A stretch of DNA of 64,000 nt from an uncultured Lachnospiraceae bacterium (GCA_910577645.1 CAJTOL010000004.1:124001-188000); one strand, 5' to 3'; shown: positions 51,537 through 60,986, numbered from the stretch's first letter. Program-made: numbers and translations. Notes: a model not told the origin generated them from the sequence alone.

Positions 51537-52544
51537 TTAATAACAGTATTTTTGCTGGTAGTTGGCTCCGTCGCCGATATACTGCTTAATGGAATCACTC
51601 TGCCCCCCTGTGGAAGCAAATGTGGGGTCCGCCAAAGACCAGTTGGTTCCGTCAAAGTAAATATAATTGTCAATCCAGCCTACGCCGTCAATGTACACGT
51701 TTACCCAAGCATGGTAAGCATCGCCTGTGTAACCCACCACAAGCTTGGCGGGAATGTCCTGGGATCGGAGCATGGATACCATAAGGGCCGCATAATCAAA
51801 ACAGATCCCTTTCCCTTCCGCCAAAACCTTATCTACATCCGGAAGATATCCGCTCTCAACAGTTTCCGCTTTTACCTTATCATAGGTCAGGTTGTTAATC
51901 ACATAGTCGTATACCGCGTCAACTATACCCAAATCGTCTTCTGCGCCGGCTGCCAGCTGGGCGCCTTTTTGTACCGCAGTACTCTCCTTGGAAAAGTTTA
52001 CATACTGATTGGGATATAAAAATGGTTCAAACTGGTCTGCCAGAGATACCTGCACCTCCTGGCTGAATGCCTGTGAATATTGGTTTCCGTTTACATTTTC
52101 AAAGACTTTAACTTTGTATGTTCCGTTTCCCTCTGACAGAGGAAATACCTCATAAGCGTCCCTGGCATTTAAATCATAGGTGTATGTAAGATCTCCCTTA
52201 GATATCTGCACCTTAATCTTCTTGATGCTTCCCATATACTTGACCATCACGTAACCGTTCCGGACATTGGAGGCATCCACAGATACTGCATCATTGCCGT
52301 AAGTGACAGTTCCGGACGCTTTGGGAACGCGCACCAGGTTTTTCTGAGGTTTAGAATCCAGGGATACTCTGTTATCATCAATATTTGTCAGCACTTTTTC
52401 TGTCCCGGGAGGGGACTCTGATTCCATCTGCGATTCAACCGGCTCTTTCACCTGTCCGGCACCGGGAGCCGCTGCACATGCTCCTGTTCCCAGGGTCAGA
52501 GCCGCCGCCGCGCTTAGCAGCGGGATCCATCTCTTCCTTTTCAT
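51537..52544 (-). CDS. Secreted transglutaminase-like protein
   Basis: A 335-residue exported protein. The signal ends at GTGAC, so cysteine 23 may carry lipid. A beta-sandwich-like middle (about 70-170) precedes a transglutaminase-fold domain with the triad C248 (GKGICFDYA), H278 (AYHAWVNVY) and D306 (LADPTF). Such proteins are cysteine proteases or cross-linking enzymes at the cell surface. It lies 22 bases upstream of the PilC/GspF-like gene and may act on the pilus or the cell wall. The role is inferred. Confidence 0.82.
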   Translation of the reverse strand: MKRKRWIPLLSAAAALTLGTGACAAAPGAGQVKEPVESQMESESPPGTEKVLTNIDDNRVSLDSKPQKNLVRVPKASGTVTYGNDAVSVDASNVRNGYVMVKYMGSIKKIKVQISKGDLTYTYDLNARDAYEVFPLSEGNGTYKVKVFENVNGNQYSQAFSQEVQVSLADQFEPFLYPNQYVNFSKESTAVQKGAQLAAGAEDDLGIVDAVYDYVINNLTYDKVKAETVESGYLPDVDKVLAEGKGICFDYAALMVSMLRSQDIPAKLVVGYTGDAYHAWVNVYIDGVGWIDNYIYFDGTNWSLADPTFASTGGQSDSIKQYIGDGANYQQKYCY

Positions 52545-52573
52545 AATCTTATCTCCTCCTTTTTGGTCTGCGC

Positions 52574-53506
52574 CTATGGCAGGTATTCCAGGCCTTCGAT
52601 GTTTTCATACATCTCTTTCTCGCAGTCAAACCAAAGGCCTGCATATAATGCTACATCTGAATATATCGGCTTATTTCTGTACATCCAAGGCTTTAAAAAT
52701 CCCATGTAGTGAATAATACAGGCATTATCCCGGATCTGCAGCGTTGCGTCTGCAAAGCGTTCCTCCTGGTTAATGGACGGATTATGCATATCCGGATAAC
52801 TGGCAAAGCGGACGATTCCTCTGGACAAGCACTCTGTATCTACCTTCCACCATTCCGGCGGCAAATTATATAAGGCCCAGGGGACAAATTTAACTTTATC
52901 ATAATACATAACATTTAATATATCTTGATCAGGGAATGGATAATGATTACCTTCTCTATAAAATGCGTCTAAAATATATCCGATACTATTCCTCTTTCTT
53001 AAATAGTTTAAATTCATCAGCATAAACCCAGCATTAAAATACCGGAAGTTATGAGGAATGGCAACTCTGTCCAATGTCGATTCGTAAGTCCCTCTTGCAT
53101 GCCCTTCAATGTCATCGCAAACCGCAAACGGGCATGTTTCACTCATAGGCGTCTCATAAACCTCTGTTAACTCCTTTTTTACCAACATATCTGCATCTAA
53201 GTACAAAATACGCTCCATATTCTGGGGCAGCATATTTACTGCCAAAATGCGGTAATAGGTTTCATAGGAAAACCGGCCCGGTTTTGATACCTTCGAAGCA
53301 AACTCCCCTCCTACATCAAGAAGGTGCAGTTTCTTTTGGTCAAAATGGAAAATTATCTTTTGTAATCTTTCTATGTCCTGCTGTCTCAGATCGTGGTATG
53401 CCAAGTATATATCTACTTCTATATCCCTGTGGCTTCGGCAAAGGGAATACACCATTACTGATGTGGGCCCCATAAAATTTGTATTTGTAGCAATTAAAAT
53501 GTTCAT
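52574..53506 (-). CDS. Glycosyltransferase family 8 protein
   Basis: A 310-residue retaining transferase of GT8. It begins MNILIATNTNFMGPTSVMVY, has the metal-binding DxD in RILYLDADMLV and the conserved FNAGFMLMNL, NVMYYDKVKFVPW and IIHYMGFLKPW parts. GT8 enzymes elongate glycans on serine-rich adhesins in streptococcal accessory Sec loci. Here it is next to two large transferases and gtfA/gtfB, so the same use is likely. The ATG at 53506 has GGGAGG. Confidence 0.88.
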   Translation of the reverse strand: MNILIATNTNFMGPTSVMVYSLCRSHRDIEVDIYLAYHDLRQQDIERLQKIIFHFDQKKLHLLDVGGEFASKVSKPGRFSYETYYRILAVNMLPQNMERILYLDADMLVKKELTEVYETPMSETCPFAVCDDIEGHARGTYESTLDRVAIPHNFRYFNAGFMLMNLNYLRKRNSIGYILDAFYREGNHYPFPDQDILNVMYYDKVKFVPWALYNLPPEWWKVDTECLSRGIVRFASYPDMHNPSINQEERFADATLQIRDNACIIHYMGFLKPWMYRNKPIYSDVALYAGLWFDCEKEMYENIEGLEYLP

Positions 53507-53529
53507 GCTCGTCCCTCCCATTCAGCTCT

Positions 53530-55680
53530 TTATTTCATGTCTGCTATCTGCTTCAATAATGTCTTATACCCCTCATATCCCATTGTCCTTAAAAACAATC
53601 CCAATTCACTCATGGCTAATTCTTTCAATAATCCGTGCCTTTCCTGATTTCCATGCTCTAAATAAAACAAAATAGATTTTTTATGATCCAAAAACTGTTC
53701 TTCCCTAAGCCTTCCCGACCATTTATCCACAAGGGAGCCTGTACAAACGCTTCTGTCGTATTCATAGGCGCAGTCGTTCAGATAGCATATGTTTTCCGCG
53801 TAGGACAGCACATAAGGCGTCCATGCTTCATCTTCAAATCTGATCTTCGGAAAGGGATGCCTCTTTACAAGAGAGGTACGGTACAATTTATTCCAAATCG
53901 CCGGCAATGCGTAGCCGTCGGAAATATGTGCTTTTAAAAATTCCTCAATTGATATGGCCGTATCTTCGTCTACCGGATAACAGATAATCGGATCATAGCC
54001 TCTGTTGTCAATTTGATAGGCAGATGTAACCGCAATGTCACATTGGTTCTTTACAGCAGAAGAATATAACCTTTTTACCATACCCGGACGAACCATATCA
54101 TCGCTATCTACAAATCCTGTATATTCTCCTTCTACATGGCTGATTCCCGTATTCCGCGCCATCTGGACTCCTCTGTTTTCCTGGCGGATTACTTTAATGT
54201 TTGTGTAGTTTTCCCTATACCAGGCAATGATCTCTGATGTACGATCCGTACTTCCGTCATCTACGATGACAATTTCCAAACTGTCAAAAGACTGCGCCAG
54301 TATGGTATCAATCGTCCTGCTAATCGACGTCTCTGCATTATACGCAGGAACCACCATACTAACCGAAGGTTTTTTGCAGGATTCTGCACTCAAATAAACC
54401 GGCGCGGATTCCGCCACAACCATTTTCCCTTTCTGTGTATTGACATAGGCTTTCACGGTAAAGCCCTCTTCTTCCCTGTATCCTTTTATGAGAAAATAAT
54501 GCTGATAGCTGTTTTCTGTTTCTTCTATAAGCTGCCCGGATGAATCAAAGATTAGGAAACCATCCGGTTTCCCTGTCAGATCCCACGACAAAGCCAGATT
54601 CTCTCCATAGGATTTCTTCAATGATGTCCCGGCAAATATGAAGCTGTCCAGACTGTAAATATCATCCGACTGTATCAATGGTTTTCCCAAATCCTCTCTA
54701 AAAAGCGCCCAAACAGCCTCAATTAAACATTTTTTTGTATAATAGCCATTTCTTATACCAGGTGCAAACTGTTCTACATGCCTGAGATATTCCTGATATG
54801 TTGCTTCACCCATCATCTCAACCTGATTTACAGCTTCCTCCAGCGAATCTACTGCCAGCCCCAGATGGTTTTCCTCTATCAGCTTCCGGCAGGAAATTCC
54901 TGATGGGACAATCACCGGGATTCCCGCCGCCAAATACTGGCTCAAAGCATACGAATTACTATACCTCATATATTCATAGGATTGTTCATCGTGGTACCAT
55001 TCCAACCCAAATCCGCCCTTCGACAGCTCCATCAGCACTTGCTCTGGCTTTGACGCTTCCACTCTGTATACATTCCGCCCGTTTGCAGCCGTAGGGGAAT
55101 AAACTTTTAAGGGTATTTGGTAATTCCAGCCTGTAACGTAGGGAGCATCTCCGGCTCCTGCATAATGAATTTCTTTTCGAAACCCAGGGGAATCCAGAAA
55201 ATTAAGATTGGCAGTATAGTCCCACATTTCCTGAACAATGAATTTCATCCCCGGCCGGATACCAGAATTCAGCAAAAGCTTCTTCATTTCATAAGAGGGA
55301 ACAATCAAAGCCTCCGCCTGATTGTATAAGTCCACCGTCTCCCCCAGCATAAAGCGGCTTCCCCGAATCATCAGTGCTTCCAGGCTATGGATAAAAATGA
55401 TGACGCGGCCGCGGTACGCTTTAATGTGATCCACCAATGCCCGTTCAAACCCTAAACCATTCCAGGTATGAAATTGGCAAATGACAATATCTCCTGCCTG
55501 CATACCTGCGATAATCCCATCCTGTCTGACGTTTCGGTGTTCCAGACTTTCCCCCCTAGTATTATAATAATATATCCCCATTTCCCGAAATCCCAGCTGA
55601 TGGGCTATCTCTGCGGTCATATGCTGCATAGCCTGCATGGTATTGCCCATTGCATTCAATTTGGTAATATATAGATTCAT
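53530..55680 (-). CDS. Bifunctional glycosyltransferase: Gtf3-like + FN3-like + GT2 (copy 1)
   Basis: A 716-residue protein in three parts. The N-terminal ~330 residues resemble Gtf3-type GT-B transferases of accessory Sec loci (MNLYITKLNAMGN, GDIVICQFHTWNG, SKGGFGLEWY, YLAAGIPVIVPSGIS). About 350-440 is a beta-sandwich resembling fibronectin III (LALSWDLTGKPDGFLIFD). From ~445 is a GT2 domain (VSMVVPAYNAETSISRTIDT, VIVDDGSTDRTSEI, GFVDSDDMVRPGMV). It probably adds two successive sugars to a surface protein. It lies 25 bases downstream of its paralogue. Confidence 0.85.
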   Translation of the reverse strand: MNLYITKLNAMGNTMQAMQHMTAEIAHQLGFREMGIYYYNTRGESLEHRNVRQDGIIAGMQAGDIVICQFHTWNGLGFERALVDHIKAYRGRVIIFIHSLEALMIRGSRFMLGETVDLYNQAEALIVPSYEMKKLLLNSGIRPGMKFIVQEMWDYTANLNFLDSPGFRKEIHYAGAGDAPYVTGWNYQIPLKVYSPTAANGRNVYRVEASKPEQVLMELSKGGFGLEWYHDEQSYEYMRYSNSYALSQYLAAGIPVIVPSGISCRKLIEENHLGLAVDSLEEAVNQVEMMGEATYQEYLRHVEQFAPGIRNGYYTKKCLIEAVWALFREDLGKPLIQSDDIYSLDSFIFAGTSLKKSYGENLALSWDLTGKPDGFLIFDSSGQLIEETENSYQHYFLIKGYREEEGFTVKAYVNTQKGKMVVAESAPVYLSAESCKKPSVSMVVPAYNAETSISRTIDTILAQSFDSLEIVIVDDGSTDRTSEIIAWYRENYTNIKVIRQENRGVQMARNTGISHVEGEYTGFVDSDDMVRPGMVKRLYSSAVKNQCDIAVTSAYQIDNRGYDPIICYPVDEDTAISIEEFLKAHISDGYALPAIWNKLYRTSLVKRHPFPKIRFEDEAWTPYVLSYAENICYLNDCAYEYDRSVCTGSLVDKWSGRLREEQFLDHKKSILFYLEHGNQERHGLLKELAMSELGLFLRTMGYEGYKTLLKQIADMK

Positions 55681-55705
55681 ACTATCCTCCTCTTCTCCAG
55701 TCCCT

Positions 55706-57883
55706 TTATGTTGTCATGTTCTCAGAAAAATGAAATTTCTCAATTTCATTCTTCAGTTCCTGATACTTAAAATAGGAGAATGAATTTACAAATCCTTCCG
55801 CATATCCCTTAGCCAGCCGTTTTAATATATCTTTTCTTCTGGGATTCCCATTTTCAAGGAAAAACATAACGTAATCCCTGCGGTCTTCATACTGTTCTTC
55901 CATGCTTTTTCTACGAGCAGCATACACATATGTAACATCCCGCATAATTCTGTCATATTCATATAAGTGCTCATTTAGATAGCAAATCTTATCTGCATAT
56001 GATAAAATACACGGCATCCAGGCACTGTCCTCATAGGTTGTCTTGGGGATGGGGTGCTCTTTTACGAGGGAGCTGCGATACAATTTTCCCCAAACCACAG
56101 GATAAGCATATCTTAGATAATGTTCAAAAAATTCATCAATAGATACAGGAGTATCCTCTGCTATTTGGTAATCAGAAACTTCTTCATATCCTTCATTTGT
56201 CATCTGGTAAGCAGAACTCACGACAATGTCGCAATCATTTTTTACAATAGAATGATACAACTTCTCTATCATATCTGGCCTTATCATGTCATCACTGTCC
56301 ATAAAGCCAAGATAATCCCCTGCCACCTGCCCTGTTCCCAGATTTCTGGCTATGGCTTGCCCGGCATTTGGCTGGTAAAGGCCTTTTACCTGGGGATACC
56401 GTTCTTTGTACCAGTCAATAATTTCCTGGGTCTCATCGGTACTCCCGTCATTTACCACGATAAGTTCTAACTCCTGAAAGGACTGGGCCAATACCGTATC
56501 AATACCCCTGGCAATAAAGTCTACCGCATTATAGGCAGGCACTACCACACTAACCAGAGCCTTCCCCGAATACTTCTCTTTTATATATGCCGCCTCTGAC
56601 TCTGCTGTAATCATTTTTCCTTTTACTGCTCTGATATAGGACTTCACCAAAAGCCGTATCCCCTTCGGCTGTTTTTTCAGCAGCAGGTAATGGCTCAGCC
56701 CATCACAAACCTCCCCTACTAGCCTCTTCGAATCCGCATCATAGATTAAAAACCCTTCCGCTTCTCCACGGAAAGTCCATGACAGAGCCAGGTTCCCTCC
56801 ATAGGATTCGTTCAAGCACACATATTCAAAACAGCTTTCCTCCATGACACCAGCCACATCATTCGTCTCAGAATAAACGTACATATCCTTCCGCATCGCC
56901 ATCTGAAGGGCGTCCACAATGCATTTCTTTGTAAAAAGCCCCTGCCGCAAAAGAGGAGCAAACCGCGATACAGCGGATACATACCCCTGGTATTCCTGCT
57001 CTGTCATGCTTTTTACTATCTCCACTGCCTCGTCCAGTGTATCCACTGGGATTCCCAGATGGTTTTCCTCGATCATACACTGGCTGGAAATCCCCCTGGG
57101 GACAATCACCGGCAGCCCTGCCGCCAGATAGGCGCTGAGTTTCATGGGACTGTTCACACACAGGTACCGGCGTCCGTATTCGCTGCCATACCACACCAGG
57201 CCAAATCCCCCTTTAGATAGTTCCAAAAGGAGAGGATCTGATGGCAGCCATTCTTTTCTTTGTACATTCTTCCCTGAACATTCCTGGTTGGAATATACAT
57301 TTAAAGGGATCTCATAATCCCAGGTATTAAGAAACGGGAATCTGTCCGGATTTCCTACAAAGTGGAGCTCCCTTTTCAGCTTTCCCGGATCTATGGAATT
57401 CAGCTGGGTCGTATAGTCCTGGAGTTCCCGGACAATAAACCTTATCCCTGTCCGGATTCCCTGCTCTAATAAAAATTGTTTCATCCGGTAAGACGGGACA
57501 ATTAATACCTCCGCCTCATTATACAGCCCAATTGTATCCTGCAATGTATCTTTTTGATTTTCATCCATCATGGCCTCCAGATTATGGATAAGTATCATAA
57601 TCCGGCCTTGATAAGCTTTAATATGCCTTACCAACGCCCGCTCAAATTCCAGTCCATTTCCGGTTGGGAACTGGCATATCACTATGTCTCCGGCACTGAT
57701 TCCTGCAATAATCCCGTCAAATCTGCACCCGCGGTTTTCCGCGCTTTCCCCCTCTGTGTGGTACCGGTAAATTCCCATTTCCCGGATCCCTAAGGTATGG
57801 GCAATGTCGGCAGCTATATGCTGTGCATACTGCTGGGTGCTCATGAACCACATCCCATTCAGTTTTGTAATATATACATTCAC
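55706..57883 (-). CDS. Bifunctional glycosyltransferase: Gtf3-like + FN3-like + GT2 (copy 2)
   Basis: A 725-residue paralogue of the protein at 53530-55680 with the same order: Gtf3-like (MNVYITKLNGMWF, GDIVICQFPTGNG, SKGGFGLVWY, YLAAGLPVIVPRGIS), FN3-like middle (LALSWTFRGEAEGFLIYD) and GT2 (VSVVVPAYNAVDFIARGIDT, VVNDGSTDETQE, GFMDSDDMIRPDM). The two copies have diverged well beyond recent duplication, so they may form different linkages. It follows the small membrane protein gene by 74 bases. Confidence 0.85.
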   Translation of the reverse strand: MNVYITKLNGMWFMSTQQYAQHIAADIAHTLGIREMGIYRYHTEGESAENRGCRFDGIIAGISAGDIVICQFPTGNGLEFERALVRHIKAYQGRIMILIHNLEAMMDENQKDTLQDTIGLYNEAEVLIVPSYRMKQFLLEQGIRTGIRFIVRELQDYTTQLNSIDPGKLKRELHFVGNPDRFPFLNTWDYEIPLNVYSNQECSGKNVQRKEWLPSDPLLLELSKGGFGLVWYGSEYGRRYLCVNSPMKLSAYLAAGLPVIVPRGISSQCMIEENHLGIPVDTLDEAVEIVKSMTEQEYQGYVSAVSRFAPLLRQGLFTKKCIVDALQMAMRKDMYVYSETNDVAGVMEESCFEYVCLNESYGGNLALSWTFRGEAEGFLIYDADSKRLVGEVCDGLSHYLLLKKQPKGIRLLVKSYIRAVKGKMITAESEAAYIKEKYSGKALVSVVVPAYNAVDFIARGIDTVLAQSFQELELIVVNDGSTDETQEIIDWYKERYPQVKGLYQPNAGQAIARNLGTGQVAGDYLGFMDSDDMIRPDMIEKLYHSIVKNDCDIVVSSAYQMTNEGYEEVSDYQIAEDTPVSIDEFFEHYLRYAYPVVWGKLYRSSLVKEHPIPKTTYEDSAWMPCILSYADKICYLNEHLYEYDRIMRDVTYVYAARRKSMEEQYEDRRDYVMFFLENGNPRRKDILKRLAKGYAEGFVNSFSYFKYQELKNEIEKFHFSENMTT

Positions 57884-57920
57884 GAGATTACTTCCTCCTT
57901 CGGCCTACATATTCAGCTAA

Positions 57921-57950
57921 GGGGATGTCTCTTTTCAGTGAAACACCCCC
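57921..57950. other. Short hairpin with recurrent GGGGATGT arm
   Basis: GGGG-ATGTCTC pairs with a GTGAAACA-CCCC stretch with one bulge. The left arm begins with the same GGGGATGT seen at other gene ends. It lies between the 57-residue gene and the second bifunctional transferase; a T-run is lacking. Confidence 0.4.
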
Positions 57951-57957
57951 ATTCCCA

Positions 57958-58131
57958 TTAAGCGAACATATTCAGCAGCGCCAGAACCACCCACATAATC
58001 CCCAATACGATATGGACAATTTTAAGAGACTTCCTATCCGTGTTAAATACAAGAGCCGCGCTGTACATTGCCAGTATCAATTCCAAAAATGTCACCACAT
58101 TCACTGGGTTTAATCCTGTTGTTCCTAACAT
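57958..58131 (-). CDS. 57-residue two-helix membrane protein (SecG/Asp4-like candidate)
   Basis: A complete small gene of 57 codons. The ATG at 58131 has AGGAGG seven bases upstream. The protein begins MLGTTGLNPVNVVTFLELIL and has two hydrophobic helices (VVTFLELILAMYSAALVF and VHIVLGIMWVVLALLNMF) joined by a short basic turn (NTDRKSLK). Accessory Sec systems of streptococci contain tiny Asp4/Asp5 proteins likened to SecE/SecG. The position between gtfB and the transferases fits such a role, but identity is only by size, topology and context. Confidence 0.65.
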   Translation of the reverse strand: MLGTTGLNPVNVVTFLELILAMYSAALVFNTDRKSLKIVHIVLGIMWVVLALLNMFA

Positions 58132-58164
58132 AATCTTCCTCCTGCTATTAATGTTAAAAATAGT

Positions 58165-59517
58165 TTATTTCAAAAGAGCCGCATAGGCAGCTGTCTCTTC
58201 TGACATTGCCTCCCGTTTCTGCAAATCAATATGCTCCCGGATCTGATCGTCCTGATCCATAATCCGTTTTAAAAAGTCAATCAGCCTCTCGTGGCTGTCA
58301 AATACATGCTCTGCCGGGATAAGGTTTTTGTTGTGTAATGTCTGTTTAAATCCAAGAATTAGCTGATCATGCAGAAACGCCTGTTTCACTGCCGATACAA
58401 TCTCTCCTTCGTGGTTGATATCCAGATAGTAGTCGCAGGTATCAAACAGCTGGTCTATGATTTCTGTCCGCGCCCCCGGATACAGGGTCACATTCTCATA
58501 TTGGGACAAGCTCATCAGTTTGGAGGACATTTCCGTAATGGCGGCAATATAAAAGTGCATCCCGGGAAGCGCCTTTATCAGCTCCTCACACTTTTCAATC
58601 CGGTCAGAATTGGTGCAGATCAGCGCTTTATTCTGAAAGGTATTCTTTCTGCTGTATTCATAGACAAATCCCAGAGTACTCATCACTTCCTTTGAAGCCC
58701 CCAACTGAACCAGCTTCTCATAGCTGTCCTTTTTTTGTACGTAAATGGTTCTTGTCCGTCTGGACTGTCCGGAGAGAATCATTTGCATATTGCCGGGGAT
58801 GTCATTTCTGACCCCTTCCTGCCAGAAGAGTACATCCTCTTTTCTTCCCTCTGGCATCCGCTCTGATACAAACAGAGGGGTGGACAGGGAGTTAAAAAAG
58901 ATTCTGCTTCCCATGGCTTTCAACTCCTCCAAAAGCTGCAAAACCAAATCCACCTTGTTTTTAAATATATAAACCTTGCCCTTCCGGTTGAGGATAATAT
59001 CATGGGTCACGAAATTTTCCAGCAAGGTTTCCCTTCCTTCCCCGTCAAAATATGCTTTGCAGAACCGTTTCCCTTCCTTGTTAAAAAAAGTCCTGGCATA
59101 TAAAGCACCGTACCGGTTGTAGTGATCACTGGAACGGACTGTCCCTTTTTCATCCATCCAGTCTACCACCCGCACCAGCCTTTCGTGCTTTGGTTCCGCG
59201 TAAAAGATACGCCCCCGCTCCCGGTGCAGATCGTACACCTTTCCTCCGGAATTGTTGGCGTCAATCGCCCAATAGTCCGGAACATTGATCTGGTTAAAAT
59301 ACCTTGCCCTCCCCGGCGTCTTACCACTTTTCTGAAAATCGCCGCTGAAATACTGGTAAACAGAGATCACATCCTCCGGGAAAAATCCATCGTCCTCAAT
59401 TACAATTACCGGCCCTGCAAAGCCGGAGCTGCGGAAGGATTGGTGAAGCATCTGGCTGTCTTCCCCATAGTTATCCAATAAAAGAACCGCATCCGTTAGC
59501 CCACGATAGCTTTCCAT
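58165..59517 (-). CDS. gtfB: Accessory Sec glycosylation chaperone GtfB
   Basis: A 450-residue protein matching GtfB, the non-catalytic partner that holds the unfolded serine-rich adhesin for GtfA. Family phrases are AVLLLDNYGEDSQMLHQSF, VIVIEDDGFFPEDVISVYQY near the N-terminus and LYPGARTEIIDQLFDTCDYY in the Rossmann-like C-terminal half. It overlaps the gtfA stop by 22 bases, with AAAGGAGG before its ATG. GtfA-GtfB form the O-GlcNAc transferase complex in streptococci and staphylococci. Confidence 0.9.
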   Translation of the reverse strand: MESYRGLTDAVLLLDNYGEDSQMLHQSFRSSGFAGPVIVIEDDGFFPEDVISVYQYFSGDFQKSGKTPGRARYFNQINVPDYWAIDANNSGGKVYDLHRERGRIFYAEPKHERLVRVVDWMDEKGTVRSSDHYNRYGALYARTFFNKEGKRFCKAYFDGEGRETLLENFVTHDIILNRKGKVYIFKNKVDLVLQLLEELKAMGSRIFFNSLSTPLFVSERMPEGRKEDVLFWQEGVRNDIPGNMQMILSGQSRRTRTIYVQKKDSYEKLVQLGASKEVMSTLGFVYEYSRKNTFQNKALICTNSDRIEKCEELIKALPGMHFYIAAITEMSSKLMSLSQYENVTLYPGARTEIIDQLFDTCDYYLDINHEGEIVSAVKQAFLHDQLILGFKQTLHNKNLIPAEHVFDSHERLIDFLKRIMDQDDQIREHIDLQKREAMSEETAAYAALLK

Positions 59518-60986
59518 CCCTGCTCCACCTCCTTTGTCAGAAATTTTCTGGCCTTCTCATAAGAATGGTTATGAAAGCTTTCCAAATCCGCTTCGGTAAA
59601 CAAACGTATCAACCGATCGGTCAGCGCCTCTATCTTTTCCTTTGCTGTCATATGCTCATCTACCGGAATGAGATACCCGTTTTCGCCGTCATCAATAAAA
59701 GTAGGATTGCCGTACCGCACATCAAAGCCGATAATAGGAAGCCCGCCTCCAACGGCTTCCATAAGGGTCAGCCCAAAGCCCTCGCTGGTGGAGCCGGACA
59801 GGTATAATTCATAGTCCTGATAAATTTCCTTCATATTCTGCTGTCCCCGGAGGACAATATACTTTTCCGCCCCGTGCTTTTTGATCAACTCCCGAAGCTT
59901 CTGCTCCTCGCCGCCTTTCCCATAAATATCCAGGGAAAGCTGGGGAACAGTCTCCCGCGCCTTTACCGCTGCTTCTATAATCCAGTCAATATGCTTCTCC
60001 GAAGCCAGTCTGGAGGCTGTCAGGATAGAATAGGGCCTGCGGTTTGCCACAGGGTATTTCAGCTCCTCCAGGCTGCCTACCGGTATGGTATAAACCGTTG
60101 GCGCAACGCCCTTATATTTGAGAAACTGCTCCTTTAGCAGCTTATTCTGCTCGTCTGTAGCCGTAACGTAAAAATCTATATGTTTATCCATAGCAAAGGA
60201 ATATTCATAATAATTATTCCACAGGATATTGTTTTCATCGGTTCCCCTTTCGCTGAAGTGATCCGCGTGAATAATAATCCCTATCCGGGCCGCCCCTGCA
60301 TGCCGCAAAATCGCCTGCCCAATTCCCGTCGTCCGGTCAACTATCACCGTATCCTTTTTTGTCAGGTTCAGCCTGGATACCATATATCCTACCAGCTCTT
60401 CCTTAGAACAGAAAAGCTGATCCGGGAATTGGTACATTACCTTTCCGTCATCGTTGATCTCCTCATAGGCCACCGTACCGTCCTCATTGAAAAACCGCCG
60501 CAGATACATATGGGCCTTCTTGTCCAGAGGCGCATAATATTCCGAGAACACCCTTCCATAGGTAAAATAGTCTTTCCGGATCAGAAGTCCCCCTGAGACA
60601 ATCTCTACCCGGTGAACCCGGTCTGACTTCTCGTCTGTAAAGTAAACCGCATAGAAGTTATTATTTCCCTGGAAAACGATCCGCCCTGTCTTCCCGGTTC
60701 TGGTATATGTATAGCCCTTTGAAGGAAGAGTTTCTCTCAGTTCTTTTAAGGTATACGAAACGGGGGCGATCTTTTGATCCGTAAAAAACGTATACAGCCA
60801 GATGATCTCTGAATCTAAGAATCCGATATTCCTTGTCAAGTGTTCAATATTCTCCGATGTAATCATGTCCGTAAAGATAAACTTTGCGTCGACCCCGATA
60901 TTTCTCAGCATTGCGGCCCGGTAGCTCTGGGCATACTCGACTCCGCTGGACGCCCACCCTATGCCAAGGTTAAAATTATAAATCAT
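59496..60986 (-). CDS. gtfA: Accessory Sec O-GlcNAc transferase GtfA
   Basis: A 496-residue GT4-type GT-B transferase that starts O-glycosylation of serine-rich repeat proteins. It begins YNFNLGIGWASSGVEYAQSY, almost the family consensus, and carries ASRLASEKHIDWIIEAAVK and the nucleotide-sugar site STSEGFGLTLMEAVGGGLP. The donor in known systems is UDP-GlcNAc. It lies 46 bases downstream of secA2 and overlaps gtfB. Confidence 0.93.
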   Translation of the reverse strand: MIYNFNLGIGWASSGVEYAQSYRAAMLRNIGVDAKFIFTDMITSENIEHLTRNIGFLDSEIIWLYTFFTDQKIAPVSYTLKELRETLPSKGYTYTRTGKTGRIVFQGNNNFYAVYFTDEKSDRVHRVEIVSGGLLIRKDYFTYGRVFSEYYAPLDKKAHMYLRRFFNEDGTVAYEEINDDGKVMYQFPDQLFCSKEELVGYMVSRLNLTKKDTVIVDRTTGIGQAILRHAGAARIGIIIHADHFSERGTDENNILWNNYYEYSFAMDKHIDFYVTATDEQNKLLKEQFLKYKGVAPTVYTIPVGSLEELKYPVANRRPYSILTASRLASEKHIDWIIEAAVKARETVPQLSLDIYGKGGEEQKLRELIKKHGAEKYIVLRGQQNMKEIYQDYELYLSGSTSEGFGLTLMEAVGGGLPIIGFDVRYGNPTFIDDGENGYLIPVDEHMTAKEKIEALTDRLIRLFTEADLESFHNHSYEKARKFLTKEVEQGWKAIVG

